In this document: one piece after another, positions 12,201 through 26,297 of the stretch | How the letters are laid out: the number at the start of each line of letters is the position of its first letter | Numbering within the stretch: the first letter of the stretch is position 1 | From: Hippasteria phrygiana | Lineage: Eukaryota > Echinodermata > Asteroidea > Valvatida > Goniasteridae | Reading direction: 5' to 3' | Length of the DNA stretch: 64,000 nucleotides | Assembly (NCBI GenBank): GCA_037893225.1 | Contig: JAZGUH010000105.1 | Span: 682,001 to 746,000 of the forward strand | The notes under the pieces: generated by a model | Databases searched by the model: none | The model's input: the letters and a program-made list of their open reading frames with translations, nothing else | Told to the model about the DNA's origin: nothing | Program-made: the position numbers and the translations under genes

Positions 12201-12664
12201 AGCATGCATGCATGTAGGTACTAGGGTAATTTAAACCACCTCCATGTACAAATGTACTAAGCATAGAGCAAGGAAAGCCGCTCAAACCAAACTAAAAAAA
12301 CATGTACATTGTACATGTGCACACATGCAAAACCACAATGATTCCTGTCACACAACAGAAAATGTCCTTGGGGCTTATGCTCATGGGGGCCTGCTCATAA
12401 AACCTTATCAGGCTTAAGTAATCAGGACTGATGACCCCCACTTGCTTGCATCAACTACATGTAAACTACATTGTACATGTACATTTTGTAGGTCTTACCA
12501 TGGAGCTTACCATCCTCCATGGTCTTACCACAAAGAATGTATAGCACTAGGGTTACAACTAATTTTGAAAGTGGTATCGACTGTGAAATTTGTGATTTAT
12601 TTGGGAATATTAGGAAATTCTTAAACCTTGTGAAAAATTTCGGAAGTACAAAAGTAAAATAAAA
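9287..12664. other. Gene-free interval with CATGTA palindromes
   Basis: About 3.4 kb without a supportable gene. TACATGTACATGTA tracts appear at about 9367-9382, 12077-12094, 12142-12157 and 12474-12482. The short open frames here (60-119 codons) lack domains and overlap on both strands, as expected by chance. Confidence 0.5.
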
Positions 12665-15016
12665 CTAGACGGACGGTGTTTGTGGACAAACACAGGGCTG
12701 TTTCGTTTTTTTTTTTTTTTAGTTTGGATGTGAAATGTGAATACAATAAATTAAACTTCGTCAAACAATCGCGCTCCTGTCAGTTTGCTTTGTTAGACTT
12801 TGAAAATAATTAAAGTTGTTTGTAATAGTCACTTGTGATGACGTCATCATAACATAATGTACATTTTCATCTGTAAACTTGCTGACCTACCTAGATATTA
12901 CATTTAAAATAATCGAACTTGTACTTTTGTAGATATACAATGTATGGCTTTAAAAACTGCCCCTTTAAGATAACGTCACGTGACATGTGATGACGTCATC
13001 ATAACGTCACGTCAATTTTCATCTATAAACCTGCTTGCCTACCCGACTATATATTACATTTCAAATAAATCGGACCTGTACTTTTGTAGATTTATGGCTT
13101 CGAAAAATGCCCCTTTAAGATAATGACACGAAACAAGTGATGACGTAATCATGACATCATAAAAAAAATTATTTAAAATACCTACTGGGCTACCTAGATA
13201 TTACTTTTCAACTTAATCGGACTTGTACTTTTGTTTATATATGGCTTCAAAAACTGCACCTTTAAGATGACGTCATGTGACATGTGATGACATCATAATA
13301 ATGTCATGTCAATTTTCATCTATAAACCTATTGGGCTACCTAGATATTACTTTTCAACTTAATCGGACTTGTACTTTTGTTTATGGCTTCAAAAACTGCC
13401 CCTTTAAGATGACGTCACGTGACGTGTGATGACATCATCATCATAATGTCATGTCAATTTTCGTCCATAAACCTGCAGACCTACCTGGATATTACATTTC
13501 AACTTAATCGAACTTGTACTTTTGTTTATATATGGCTTCAAAAACTGCCCCTTTAAGATGACGTCACGTGACATGTGATGACGTCATCATAACATCATGT
13601 CAATGTTCATTTATAACACCCGGTGGCATACCTAGATATTACGTTTCAACTTAATCGGACTTGTACTTTTGTAGATATATGGCTTCGAAAAAATGCCCCT
13701 TTAAGATGACGTCACGTGACATGTGATGACGTCATCATGACGTAGAAGTTCGGCACACATTGTGAGCAGTTGGTGTAAGTGTCTGCCAAGTTTAAAAGTA
13801 GCCAAAGTGGCCGGTAAGAAAGAAAACGTTTACAAATGCTATGTGCAATATTCTAGCGACTTGAAAAAAGAATTTTTTTTATGACGTCATCATGACGTCA
13901 CACAATTTGCGCTTTTTATGGCATATCTTTGAGACATACCAAACCTATAACAAAAAGAATTTTGAAAATATCTTGTTTTGTTCGCTAGATATATTGAAAA
14001 GACTGTTACGATTCTAAAACTTCAAAAATTTAGCGACTTGAAAAAAGACTAGAAATCAACCCCTTTTATAAACAGCAAGCACAAAATACCCATGGTTATC
14101 AGCCCTTCCCAGAATTCCTTTGTGTTATATTGAATTTGGTCTAAATTTTGAAATGGCTCCTATTTCTTACTTGAGTGAGCCACGATCATGAAATTTTGGA
14201 ATTAGGTACAGGAAAATTCAATATATACATTTTTGTAATCGGATTGACCCTTACATGCGTTTAAAAAAAAAGATTTGTTGATGACGTCATCATGACGTCA
14301 CACAATTTTCGCCATTTAGGGCATATCTTTGAGACATACCAAAGCTGTAACAAAAATAATTTTGAAAATATCTTGTTTTGTTCGCTAGATATATTGAAAA
14401 GAATGTTACGATTTTAAAACTTCAAAAATTCAGCGACTTGAAAAAAGACTAGAAATCAACCCCTTTTATAAACAGCAAGCTCATAATAGCCATGGTTATC
14501 AGCCCGTCCCAGAATTCCTTTGTGTTATATTGAATTTGGTCTAAATTTTGAAATGGCTGTCATTTCTTACTTGAGTGAGCCACGATCATGAAATTTTGGA
14601 ATTGGGTACAGCAAAATTCAATATATACATTTTTGTAATCAGATTGACCCTTACATGCGTTAAAAAAAAAAAGCATTTTTGATGACGTCATCATGACGTC
14701 ACACAATTTTCGCTTTTTAAGGCATATCTTTGAGACATACCAAAGCTATAAAAAAAAGAATTTTGAAAATATCTTGTTTTGTTCGCTAGATATAATTTAA
14801 TGAATGTTACGATTTTCAAAATTCAAAAATTCATAAAAAATCACGTGATGACGTCATCATGACGTAAAAGTTCGGCATGCATTCTGAGCAGTTGGTCTGA
14901 GTGTCTGTTAAATTTAAAGGCAATCGGCTGCATAAAAGTAGCCAAAGTGCCTGGCAGAAAGAAATCGTGTACAAACGCTATGGGCAAAAAGTCTGAAAAA
15001 GAAAAAAAAAAAGAAA
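12665..15016. mobile_element. Array unit U1 (2.35 kb) of CRE-palindrome element
   Basis: The left junction is A-run, CTAG (12665-12668), an 18-bp hairpin GTGTTTGTGGACAAACAC (12676-12693), GGGCTGTTTCG and a T-run. The first ~1.1 kb repeats a ~150-bp module (CTACCTAGATATTAC, CTTAATCGGACTTGTACTTTTG, ATGGCTTC, CCCCTTTAAG, then CRE/E-box palindromes). The second half is a ~400-bp module (GGCATATCTTTGAGACATACC, GTTCGCTAGATATATTG, ACTTGAGTGAGCCACGATCATG). The right end is CTATGGGCAAAAAGTCTGAAAAAG plus an A-run. Confidence 0.7.
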
Positions 15017-17944
15017 CTAGAGCCAATGGGAGGTGTTTGTGGACAAACACAGGGCTGTTTCGTTTTTGTTTTTTTATTTTTTGGATGTGAAATGAGAATA
15101 CAATAATTTAAGTTTGTCAAACAATCGCGCTGCTGCCAGTTTTCTTTGTTAGACTTTGAAAATAATTAAAGTTGTTTGTAATAGTCACTTGTGATGACGT
15201 CATCATAACGTAATGTACATTTTCATCTGTAAACTTGCTGACCTACCTAGATATTACATTTAAAATAATCGAACTTGTACTTTTGTAGATATACAATGTA
15301 TGGCTTTAAAAACTGCCCCTTTAAGATAACGTGACGTGACATGTGATGACGTCATCATAACGTCACGTCAATTTTCATCTATAAACCTGCTTGCCTACCC
15401 GACTATATATTACATTTCAAATAAATCGGACCTGTACTTTTGAAGATATATGGCTTTGAGAAAAATGCCCCTTTAAGATAATGACACGAAACGAGTGATG
15501 ACGTAATCATGACATCAATAATTTTGTTATTTAAAATACCTACTGGGCTACCTAGATATTACTTTTGAACTTAATCGGACTTGTACTTTTGTTTATATAT
15601 GGCTTCAAAAACTGCACCTTTAAGATGACGTCATGTGACATGTGATGACATCATAATAATGTCATGTCAATTTTCATCTATAAACCTATTGGGCTACCTA
15701 GATATTACTTTTCAACTTAATCGGACATGTACTTCTTAATATATATGGCTTCAAAAACTGCCCCTTTAAGATGACGTCACGTAACATGTGATGACGTCAT
15801 CATAACGTCATGTCAATTTCCATCTATAACACCCGGTGGCATACCTAGATATTACGTTTCAACTTAATCGGACTTGTACTTTTGTAGATATATGGCTTCG
15901 AAAAAATGCCCCTTTAAGATGGCGTCACGTGACATGTGATGACATCATCATGACGTAAAAGTTCGCCACACGTTGTGAGCAGTTGGGGTAAGTGTCTGCC
16001 AAGTTTAAAAGTAGCCAAAGTGGCCAGTAAGAAAGAAAACGTTTACAAATGCTAAGGGCAATAATCTAGCGAGTGCCCCTTTAAGATGACACCACGTGAC
16101 ATGTTATGACTTGATCATAACGTCATGTCAATGTTCATCTATAACACCCGGTGGCATACCTAGATATTACGTTCCAACTTAATCGGACTTGTACTTTTGT
16201 AGATATATGGCTTCGAAAAATGCCCCTTTAAGATGACGTCACGTGACATGTGATGACGTCATCACGACGTAAAGGTTCGGCACACATTGTGAGCAGTTGG
16301 GGTAAGTGTCTGCCAAGTTTAAAAGTAGCCAATGTGGCCGGTAAGAAAGTAAACGTTTACAAATGCTATGGGCAATATTCTATCGACTTGAAAAAATAAT
16401 TTTTTTATGACGTCATCATGACGTCACACAATTTTCGCTTTTTAGGGCATATCTTTGAGACATACCAAAGCTATAACAAAAAGAATTTTGAAAATATCTT
16501 GTTTTGTTCGCTAGATATAGTGAAAAGAATGTTACGATTATAAAACTTCAAGAATTCAGCGACTTGAAAAAAGACTAGAAATCAACCCCTTTTATAAACA
16601 GCAAGCTCATAATAGCTATGGTTATCAGCCCGTCCCAGAATTCCTTTGTGTTATATTGAATTTGGTCTAAATTTTGAAATGGCTGTCATTTCTTACTTGA
16701 GTGAGCCACGATCATGAAATTTTGGAATTGGGTACAGAAAAATACAATGTATACATTTTTGTAATCGGATTGACCCTTACATGCGTTAAAAAAAACACAT
16801 ATTTTTGATGACGTCATCATGACGTCACACAATTTTCGCCTTTTAGGGCATATCTTTGAAACATACCAAAGCTATAACAAAAAGAATTTTGAAAATATCT
16901 TGTTTTGTTCGCTAGATATATTGAAAAGAATGTTACGATTTTAATACTTCAAAAATTCAGCGACTTGAAAAAAGACTAGAAATCAACCCCTTTTATAAAC
17001 AGCAAGCTCATAATAGCCATGGTTATCAGCCCGTCCCAGAATTCCTTTGTGTTATATTGAATTTGGTCTAAATTTTGAAATGGCTGTCATTTCTTACTCG
17101 AGTGAGCCACGATCATGAAATTTTGGAATTGGGTACAGAAAAATACAATGTATACATTTTTGTAATCGGATTGACCCTTACATGCGTTAAAAAAAAACAT
17201 ATTTTTGATGACGTCATCATGACGTCACACAATTTTCGCCTTTTAGGGCATATCTTTGAAACATACCAAAGCTATAACAAAAAGAATTTTGAAAATATCT
17301 TGTTTTGTTCGCTAGATATATTGAAAAGAATGTTACGATTTTAATACTTCAAAAATTCAGCGACTTGAAAAAAGACTAGAAATCAACCCCTTTTATAAAC
17401 AGCAAGCTCATAATAGCCATGGTTATCAGCCCGTCCCAGAATTCCTTTGTGTTATATTGAATTTGGTCTAAATTTTGAAATGGCTGTTATTTCTTACTTG
17501 AGTGAGCCACGATCATGAAATTTTGGAATTGGGTACAGCAAAATTCAATATATACATTTTTGTAATCAGATTGACCCTTACATGCGTTAAAAAAAAAAAG
17601 CATTTTTGATGACGTCATCATGACGTCACACAATTTTCGCTTTTTAAGGCATATCTTTGAGACATACCAAAGCTATAAGAAAAAGAATTTTGAAAATATC
17701 TTGTTTTGTTCGCTAGATATAATTTAATGAATGTTACGATTTTCAAAATTCAAAAATTCATAAAAAATCACGTGATGACGTCACCATGACGTAAAAGATC
17801 GGCATGCATCCTGAGCAGTTGGTCTAAGTGTCTGTTAAGTTTAAAGGCAATCGGCTGCATAAAAGTAGCCAAAGTGCCTGGCAGAACGAAAACGTGTACA
17901 AAGTCTATGGGCAAAAAGTCTGAAAAAGAAAAAAAAAAAAAAAA
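15017..17944. mobile_element. Array unit U2 (2.93 kb)
   Basis: The left hairpin is at 15033-15050 and the modules have the same order as U1. It contains a direct 400-bp duplication: 16801-17200 and 17201-17600 align without offset and are nearly identical. The right end again reads CTATGGGCAAAAAGTCTGAAAAAG plus an A-run. Confidence 0.7.
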
Positions 17945-20900
17945 CTAGAGGTCTATGTTTTTAAGAACATAGGGCTTTTCCATATGTTTTTATGATGTCA
18001 CTTCGAATTTTGTAAACTAGTGACAAATCTACCTAACCACCAAGTTTCATGACGATTAGACATGGTCTATCCTTATGTCTTTCAAGAAATCATGCCTTTG
18101 ATGACGTCATTATGACTTCAGTAATTTTTCGCATTTACATAAAAGAATGTACGAGCTAACAAAGCTATTACAAAAAGAATTTTGAATTTAACATGTTATG
18201 TTGATGAGATATGGTTTTAAGAATCTTTAACGTTAAAATTTTGAAATTACTATAAAAATCAGATGATGACGTCATTATGACGTCACCTCAATTTTGATTT
18301 ATAACATGTACTTGTTTAGCAACATACCAGGTTTGAATGCAATTGGACTTACGGTTCTCTTGATATGGGCCCTTGAAAAATGAGCCTTTAAGATGACATC
18401 ACGTAACATATAATGACGTCATCGTGACGTCACTCTTCGGCACACAATTTCAGATTAGGGTCTATGTTAGGGTTAAGTTTGCTTAAGATCTGATGTTGTT
18501 TAGTGACCAAAGTGCCGCAGACAAAATTCGTGTTTAAGAAGAAACCAAAATAGTGGGTATTGTGTAGTTTAGGATTTCTGTATTAATTGTGTTCAGGTTA
18601 GCTTCTGGAGTATTTGATTATTCCAAAAGCCTTTTTTTGTTACTAAAGTAGACTTCTCTGAATCCCAATGACACGTGCTTTTGTGATTTGGAAAGGTTTT
18701 TTAAGGCGGAAAATACGATTTTCTTACGTTGTGTCACGTTTTGGCTCGGTCAACTACTCTCCCACCAGCTATATATCCGTGTAAAGCTGGGTATTGCGCA
18801 ATCACGTATTTTGTTACCTCTTAGCTAACGATTTCACTCAAAAAAAACCCTGCAGATGTTCTTCGACGTGGCCCTTTGTTCTGAATGTGGCAAAACGAAC
18901 AATTTTCAAGTAGATTGTGTTCATGCCTGGGCGAAAGTGTACTAAACTACACAATCGCGCGAACAGAACAAAAACAAAGGCTTTCCTGCTGTAGCGGAAA
19001 CGCCAAAAAATGTGCGTCTGTTGTAAACATACGCATGGCTTTTCCTTTTTTTCTTTTTTATTTAACATAAATTATCAGAAGGTCTATGTCTTTGCTAAGT
19101 TTAAGATCTGAGATTATTTGATGATTAACATTTCGTACTCCAAACTTGACCTTTAAGTTCATGTTACATGCCACACGAAGACGTCATTATGACGTCACTC
19201 TTCGCGGCACGACTTTGCATCAGGGTCTATACCTATGCTAACTCTGACTAAGATTCGATGTTGTTTGATGACAAAAGTGCCGATAAGAAAATCTATGCAC
19301 AAAGTCTTTCGGATTTGGGATAGAACTAAAATAAGAAGCAGAAAAAAAATAGATATAGGGCCTTCAAAAATGCAAATTTAAGATGACGTCACGTGACATG
19401 TGATGACGTCATCATGACGTCATGATTCGGCACCCATCTCGAGTAGATAGTCAATGCATATGCCAAGTTTGAAGTTCATGGCATTTGAAGAAGTGCAAAA
19501 TTTTAAGAGTACAATGAAATTTGAAACATTTACAAATTCATAAAAAATCAGCCGATGACGTCATCATGACGTCACTTCGGATTTTGCATGCTAGTGGCAC
19601 TATCTACCTACCCACCAATTTTTATGACGATCGGACGTACCCTTATGTGTGTTTCAGAAATGCACATTTTTGATGACGTCATGATGACGTCACACATTTT
19701 TCAAATGTATGTGAAAGAATATAGGAGCTAACAAAGCTATTACAAAAAGAATTTTGAATTTAGCATGTTCTGTTGGTGAGATATGGCTTTAAGAAACTTT
19801 GAAGTTGAAAAACTTTAATATTACTGTAAAATCGTATGATGACGTCATCATGACGTCACCTTAATTTTCATCTATAACACGAGCTACCATACCAACATAC
19901 CAGGTTTGAAGGCAATCGGACCTACCGTTCTCTAGATATAGGCTCTTGAAAAATGCACATTTAAGATGACGTCACATGACACGTGATGACGTCATCATGA
20001 CGTCACGTTTCGGCTTACATTTTCAGCTTAGGGTCTATGTTTGTGTTAAGTCTGATTAAGATCCGAGGTTGTTTAGTGACCAAAGTGCCACTTACAAAAT
20101 TCGTGTACAAAGTCTATGGGATTTGGGATAGAACTAAAAAATTCACAGAAAATCAGCCGATGACGTCATCATGACGTCACCTCGGATTTTACATGCTATT
20201 AGCACTATCTACCTACCCACTAATTTTTATGACGATCGGACCTACCCTTATGTGTGTTTCAGAAATGCACATTTTTGATGACGTCATGATGACGTCACAC
20301 ATTTTTCAAATGTATGTGAAAGAATATAGGAGCTAACAAAGCTATTACAAAAAGAATTTTGAATTTAGCATGTTCTGTTGGTGAGATATGGCTTTAAGAA
20401 ACTTTGAAGTTCAAAAACTTTAATATTACTGTAAAATCGTATGATGACGTCATCATGACGTCACCTTAATTTTCATCTATAACACGAGCTACCATACCAA
20501 CATACCAGGTTTGAAGGCAATCGGACCTACCGTTCTCTAGATATAGGCCCTAGAAAAATGCACATTTAAGATGACGTCACATGACACGTGATGACGTCAT
20601 CATGACGTCACGTTTCGGCTTACATTTTCAGCTGAGGGTCTATGTTTGTGTTAAGTCTGATTAAGATCCGAGGTTGTTTAGTGACCAAAGTGCCACTTAC
20701 AAAATTCGTGTACAAAGTCTATGGGATTTGGGATATAACTAAAAAATTCACAGAAAATCAGCCGACGACGTCATCATGACGTCACCTCGGATTTTACATG
20801 CTAGTAGCACTATCTACCTACCCACTAATTTTTATGACGATCGGACGTACCCTTATGTGTGTTTCAGAAATGCACATTTTTGATGACGTCATGATGACGT

Positions 20901-21456
20901 CACACATTTTTCAAATGTATGTGAAAGAATATAGGAGCTAACAAAGCTATTACAAAAAGAATTTTGAATTTAGCATGTTCTGTTGATGAGATATGGCTTT
21001 AAGAAACTTTGAATTTCAAAAACTTAAAAATTACTATAAAATCGTATGATGACGTCATCTTGACGTCACCTCAAATTTCATCTATAACACGAGCTAGCCT
21101 ACCAACATATCAGGTTTGAAGGAAATCGGACCTACCGTTCTCTAGATATGGGCCCTTGAAAAACGCACCTTTAAGATGACGTCACGTGACACGTGATGAC
21201 GTCATCATGACGTCACTCTTCGACATACTATTTCAGCTTAGGGTCTATGTTTGAGGTAAGTTTGGTTAAGATCTGAGGTTTTTTAAGACCTAAAGTGCCG
21301 CGCAGAAAATTCGTGTACAAAGTCTATGGGATTTTGGTCAGAACTAAAAGAAGAAGAAGAAGAAGAAGAAGAAGAAGAAGAAGAAAAAAAAAAAAAAATC
21401 AGAACAAAAACAAAGCCTTTTCCGAAGGATTTCGGAAAAGCCAAAAAAAAAAAAAA
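17945..21456. mobile_element. Array unit U3 (3.5 kb), divergent subtype
   Basis: The left hairpin has a different sequence, CTATGTTTTTAAGAACATAG (17953-17972), followed by GGGCTTTTCC rather than GGGCTGTTTCG. The right end carries a matching fold-back with GGAAAAGCC (about 21413-21442), preceded by a GAA microsatellite (about 21346-21384). The interior from 19556 to about 21380 is a ~605-bp higher-order repeat in three copies starting near 19556, 20158 and 20766, each with four CRE clusters. A unique stretch at 18540-18840 and a degenerate junction-like hairpin region at 18965-19050 suggest a nested older unit. Confidence 0.65.
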
Positions 21457-23877
21457 CTAGAGCTTTAGTGTTTGTGGACAAACACAGGGCTGTTTCGTTT
21501 TGGTTTTTTTTGGTAGTTTGATTCTTATTCTTGAGATTTCATTGGTGGATAAAATATCTCGTTTTATGGTCGTCTAGGTCAAGCAATCACGTGCTTATTC
21601 ATAATCTTTTAAGAAATGTGAGCATACAAGCAGTTGATGACCATGATTACGTCATCAGACGTCACACATTTTTCACATTTATATTTAAGTGTGTATGACC
21701 TAAAAATATATTACAAAAATAATTATACAAAATTGTTTAAAATTCATGTTAGATACCACGTTTCAACTTAATCGGACTTGTACTTCTTAATATATATGGC
21801 TTCAAAAACTGCCCCTTTAAGATGACGTCACGTAACATGTGATGACGTCATCATAATGTAATGTCAATTTTCATCTATAAACCTACTAGGCTACCCAGAT
21901 ATTACTTTTCAACTTAATCGAACTTGTACTTTTGTAGATATATGGCTTCGAAAAAATGCCCCTTTAAGATGACGTCACGTGACATGTGATGACATCATCA
22001 TGACGTAAAAGTTTGGCACACGTTGTGAGCAGTTGGGGTAAGTGTCTGCCAAGTTTAAAAGTAGCCAAAGTGAACGGTAAGAAAGAAAACGTTTACAAAT
22101 GCTAAGGGCAATAATCTAGCGAGTGCCCCTTTAAGATGAAACCACGTGACATGTTATGACTTGATCATAACGTTATGTCAATGTTCATCTATAACACCCG
22201 GTGGCATACCTAGATATTACGTTCCAACTTAATCGGACTTGTACTTTTGTAGATATATGACTTCGAAAAATGCCCCTTTAAAGATGACGTCACGTGACAT
22301 GTGATGACGTCACCATGACGTAAAAGTTCGGCACACATTGTGAGCAGTTGGGGTAAGTGTCTGCCAAGTTTAAAAGTAGCCAAAGTGGCTGGTAAGAAAG
22401 AAAAAAATTACAATTGCTATGGGCAATATTCTAGCGACTTTAAAAAAAGAATTGTTTTATGACGTCATCATGACGTCACACAATTTTCGCTTTTTAGGGC
22501 ATATCTTTGAGACATACCAAAGCTGTAACAAAAATAATTTTGAAAATGCCTTGTTTTGTTCGCTAGATATATTGAAAAGAATGTTACGATTTAAAAACTT
22601 CAAAAATTTAGCGACTTGAAAAAAGACTAGAAATCAACCCCCTTTTATAAACAGCAAGCACATAATAGCCATGGTTATCTGCCCGTCCCAGAATTCCTTT
22701 GTGTTATATTGAATTTGGTCTAAATTTTGAAATGGCTGTTATTTCTTACTTGAGTGAGCCACGATCATGAAATTTTGGAATCAGGGAGAGGAAAATTCAA
22801 TATATACATTTTTGTAATCGGATTGACCCTTACATGCGTTTAAAAAAAGAAATGTTTTGATGACGTCATCATGACGTCACACATTTTCTCCCTTTTAGGG
22901 GATATCTTTGAGACATACCAAAGCTATAACAAAAAGAATTTTGAAAATATATTGTTTTGTTCGCTAGATATATTGAAAACAATGTTACGATTTTAAAATT
23001 TCAAAAATTCATAAAAAGTCACGTGATGACGTCATTATGACCTCATTTTGGATTTTGCATGCTAGTGACAGTATCTACCTACCCACCACTTTTCATGACG
23101 ATCGGACTTATCCTTATATATGTTTTAAAAAATCACACTTTTGATGACGTCATCATGACGTCACACATTTTTTCCCTTTTAGGGCATATCTTTGAGACAT
23201 ACCAAAGCTATCACAAAAAAAAAATTGAAAATATCGTGTTTTGTTCGCTAGATATATTGAAAAGAATGTTACGATTTTAAAACTTCAAAAATTTAGCGAC
23301 TTGAAAAAAGACTAGAAATCAACCCTTTTATAAACAGCAAGCGCATAATAGCCATGGTTATCTGCCCGTCCCAGAATTCCTTTGTGTTATATTGAATTTG
23401 GTCTAAATTTTGAAATGGCTCTTATTTCTTACTTGAGTGAGCCACGATCATGAAATTTTGGAATTAGGTACAGAAAAATTCAATGTATACATTTTTGTAA
23501 TCGGATTGACCCTTACATGCGTTAAAAAAAAAACACATTTTGGATGACGTCATCATGACGTCGCACAGTTTTCGCTTTTTAGGGCATATCTTTGAGACAT
23601 ACCAAAGCTGTAACAAAAAGAATTTTGAAAATATCTTGTTTTGTTCGCTAGATATATTGAAAAGAATGTTACGATTTTCAAATTTCAAAAATTCATAAAA
23701 AATCACGTGATGACGTCATCATGACGTAAAAGATCGGCATACATTCTGAGCAGTTGGTCTAAGTGTCTGCTAAGTTTAAATGCAATCGGTTGCTTAAAAG
23801 TAGCCAAAGTGCCGGTCAGAAAGAAAACGTGTACAAATGCTATGGGCAAAAGTCTGAAAAAGAAGAAGAAAAAAATA
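21457..23877. mobile_element. Array unit U4 (2.42 kb) with helicase fragment
   Basis: The hairpin is at 21468-21485. A Pif1-helicase-derived fragment follows at about 21519-21650, then both module types. It is nearly identical in layout and sequence to U5 and U7, which share the junction CTAGAGCTTTA and the same internal landmarks at matching offsets. Confidence 0.75.
21519..21650 (+). pseudogene. Pif1 helicase fragment in U4
   Basis: It aligns with the intact ORF at about 50697-50830, around the Walker B motif. Shared words are TCAATGGTGGAT (here TCATTGGTGGAT), GGTCAAGCAATCACGT and AAATGTGAGCATAC. Indels break the frame. The similarity ends at GTTGATGACCATGAT, which runs directly into a CRE-type palindrome. 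Confidence 0.85.
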
Positions 23878-26297
23878 CTAGAGCTTTAGTGTTTGTGGAC
23901 AAACACAGGGCTGTTTCGTTTTGGTTTTTTTTGGTAGTTTGATTCTTATTCTTGAGATTTCAATGGTGGATAAAATATCTCGTTTTATGGTCGTCTAGGT
24001 CAAGCAATCACGTGCTTATTCATAATCTTTTTAGAAATGTGAGCATACAAGCAGTTGATGACCATGATTACGTCATCAGACGTCACACATTTTTCACATT
24101 TATATTTAAGTGTGTATGACCTAAAAATATATTACCAAAATAATTATACAAAATTGTTTAAAATTCATGTTAGATACCACGTTTCAACTTAATCGGACTT
24201 GTACTTCTTAATAGATATGGCTTCAAAAACTGCCCCTTTAAGATGACGTCACATAACATGTGATGACGTCATCATAATGTAATGTCAATTTTCATCTATA
24301 AACCTACTAGGCTACCTAGATATTACTTTTCAACTTAATCGGACTTGTACTTTTGTAGATATATGGCTTCGAAAAAATGCCCATTTAAGATGACGTCACG
24401 TGACATGTGATGACATCATCATGACGTAAAAGTTTGGCACACGTTGTGAGCAGTTGGGGTAAGTGTCTGCCAAGTTTAAAAGTAGCCAAAGTGAACGGTA
24501 AGAAAGAAAACGTTTACAAATGCTAAGGGCAATAATCTAGCGAGTGCCCCTTTAAGATGAAACCACGTGACATGTTATGACTTGATCATAACGTTATGTC
24601 AATGTTCATCTATAACACCCGGTGGCATACCTAGATATTACGTTCCAACTTAATCGGACTTGTACTTTTGTAGATATATGACTTCAAAAAATGCCCCTTT
24701 AAAGATGACGTCACGTGACATGTGATGACGTCACCATGACGTAAAAGTTCGGCACACATTGTGAGCAGTTGGGGTAAGTGTCTGCCAAGTTTAAAAGTAG
24801 CCAAAGTGGCTGGTAAGAAAGAAAAAATTTACAATTGCTATGGGCAATATTCTAGCGACTTTAAAAAAAGAATTGTTTTATGACGTCATCATGACGTCAC
24901 ACAATTTTCGCTTTTTAGGGCATATCTTTGAGACATACCAAAGCTGTAACAAAAATAATTTTGAAAATGCCTTGTTTTGTTCGCTAGATATATTGAAAAG
25001 AATGTTACGATTTTAAAACTTCAAAAATTTAGCGACTTGAAAAAAGACTAGAAATCAACCCCTTTTATAAACAGCAAGCACATAATAGCCATGGTTATCT
25101 GCCCGTCCCAGAATTCCTTTGTGTTATATTGAATTTGGTCTGAATTTTGAAATGGCTGTTATTTCTTACTTGAGTGAGCCACGATCATGAAATTTTGGAA
25201 TCAGGGAGAGGAAAATTCAATATATACATTTTTGTAATCGGATTGACCCTTACATGCGTTTAAAAAAAGAAATGTTTTGATGACGTCATCATGACGTCAC
25301 ACATTTTCTCCCTTTTAGGGGATATCTTTGAGACATACCAAAGCTATAACAAAAAGAATTTTTAAAATATCTTGTTTTGTTCGCTAGATATATTGAAAAC
25401 AATGTTATGATTTTAAAATTTCAAAAATTCATAAAAAGTCACGTGATGACGTCATTATGACCTCATTTTGGATTTTGCATGCTAGTGACAGTATCTACCT
25501 ACCCACCACTTTTCATGACGATCGGACTTATCCTTATATGTGTTTTAAAAAATCACACTTTTGATGACGTCATCATGACGTCACACATTTTTTCCCTTTT
25601 AGGGCATATCTTTGAGACATACCAAAGCTATCACAAAATTTTTTTTGAAAATATCGTGTTTTGTTCGCTAGATATATTGAAAAGAATGTTACGATTTTAA
25701 AACTTCAAAAATTTAGCGACTTGAAAAAAGACTAGAAATCAACCCTTTTATAAACAGCAAGCACATAATAGCCATGGTTATCTGCCCGTCCCAGAATTCC
25801 TTTGTGTTATATTGAATTTGGTCTAAATTTTGAAATGGCTCTTATTTCTTACTTGAGTGAGCCACGATCATGAAATTTTGGAATTAGGTACAGCAAAATT
25901 CAATATATACATTTTTGTAATCAGATTGACCCTTACATGCGTTAAAAAAAAAATGCATTTTTGATGACGTCATCATGACGTCGCACAGTTTTCGCTTTTT
26001 AGGGCATATCTTTGAGACATACCAAAGCTGTAACAAAAAGAATTTTGAAAATATCTTGTTTTGTTCGCTAGATATATTGAAAAGAATGTTACGATTTTCA
26101 AATTTCAAAAATTCATAAAAAATCACGTGATGACGTCATCATGACGTAAAAGATCGGCATACATTCTGAGCAGTTGGTCTAAGTGTCTGCTAAGTTTAAA
26201 TGCAATCGGTTGCTTAAAAGTAGCCAAAGTGCCGGTCAGAAAGAAAACGTGTACAAATGCTATGGGCAAAAGTCTGAAAAAGAAGAAGAAAAAAAAA
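23878..26297. mobile_element. Array unit U5 (2.42 kb), near-identical to U4
   Basis: The hairpin is at 23889-23906 and the helicase fragment at about 23941-24068. Differences from U4 are scattered single bases and small homopolymer changes. Confidence 0.75.
23941..24068 (+). pseudogene. Pif1 helicase fragment in U5
   Basis: The same decayed fragment as in U4, with TTTCAATGGTGGATAAAAT and the same junction into the CRE palindromes. Confidence 0.85.
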
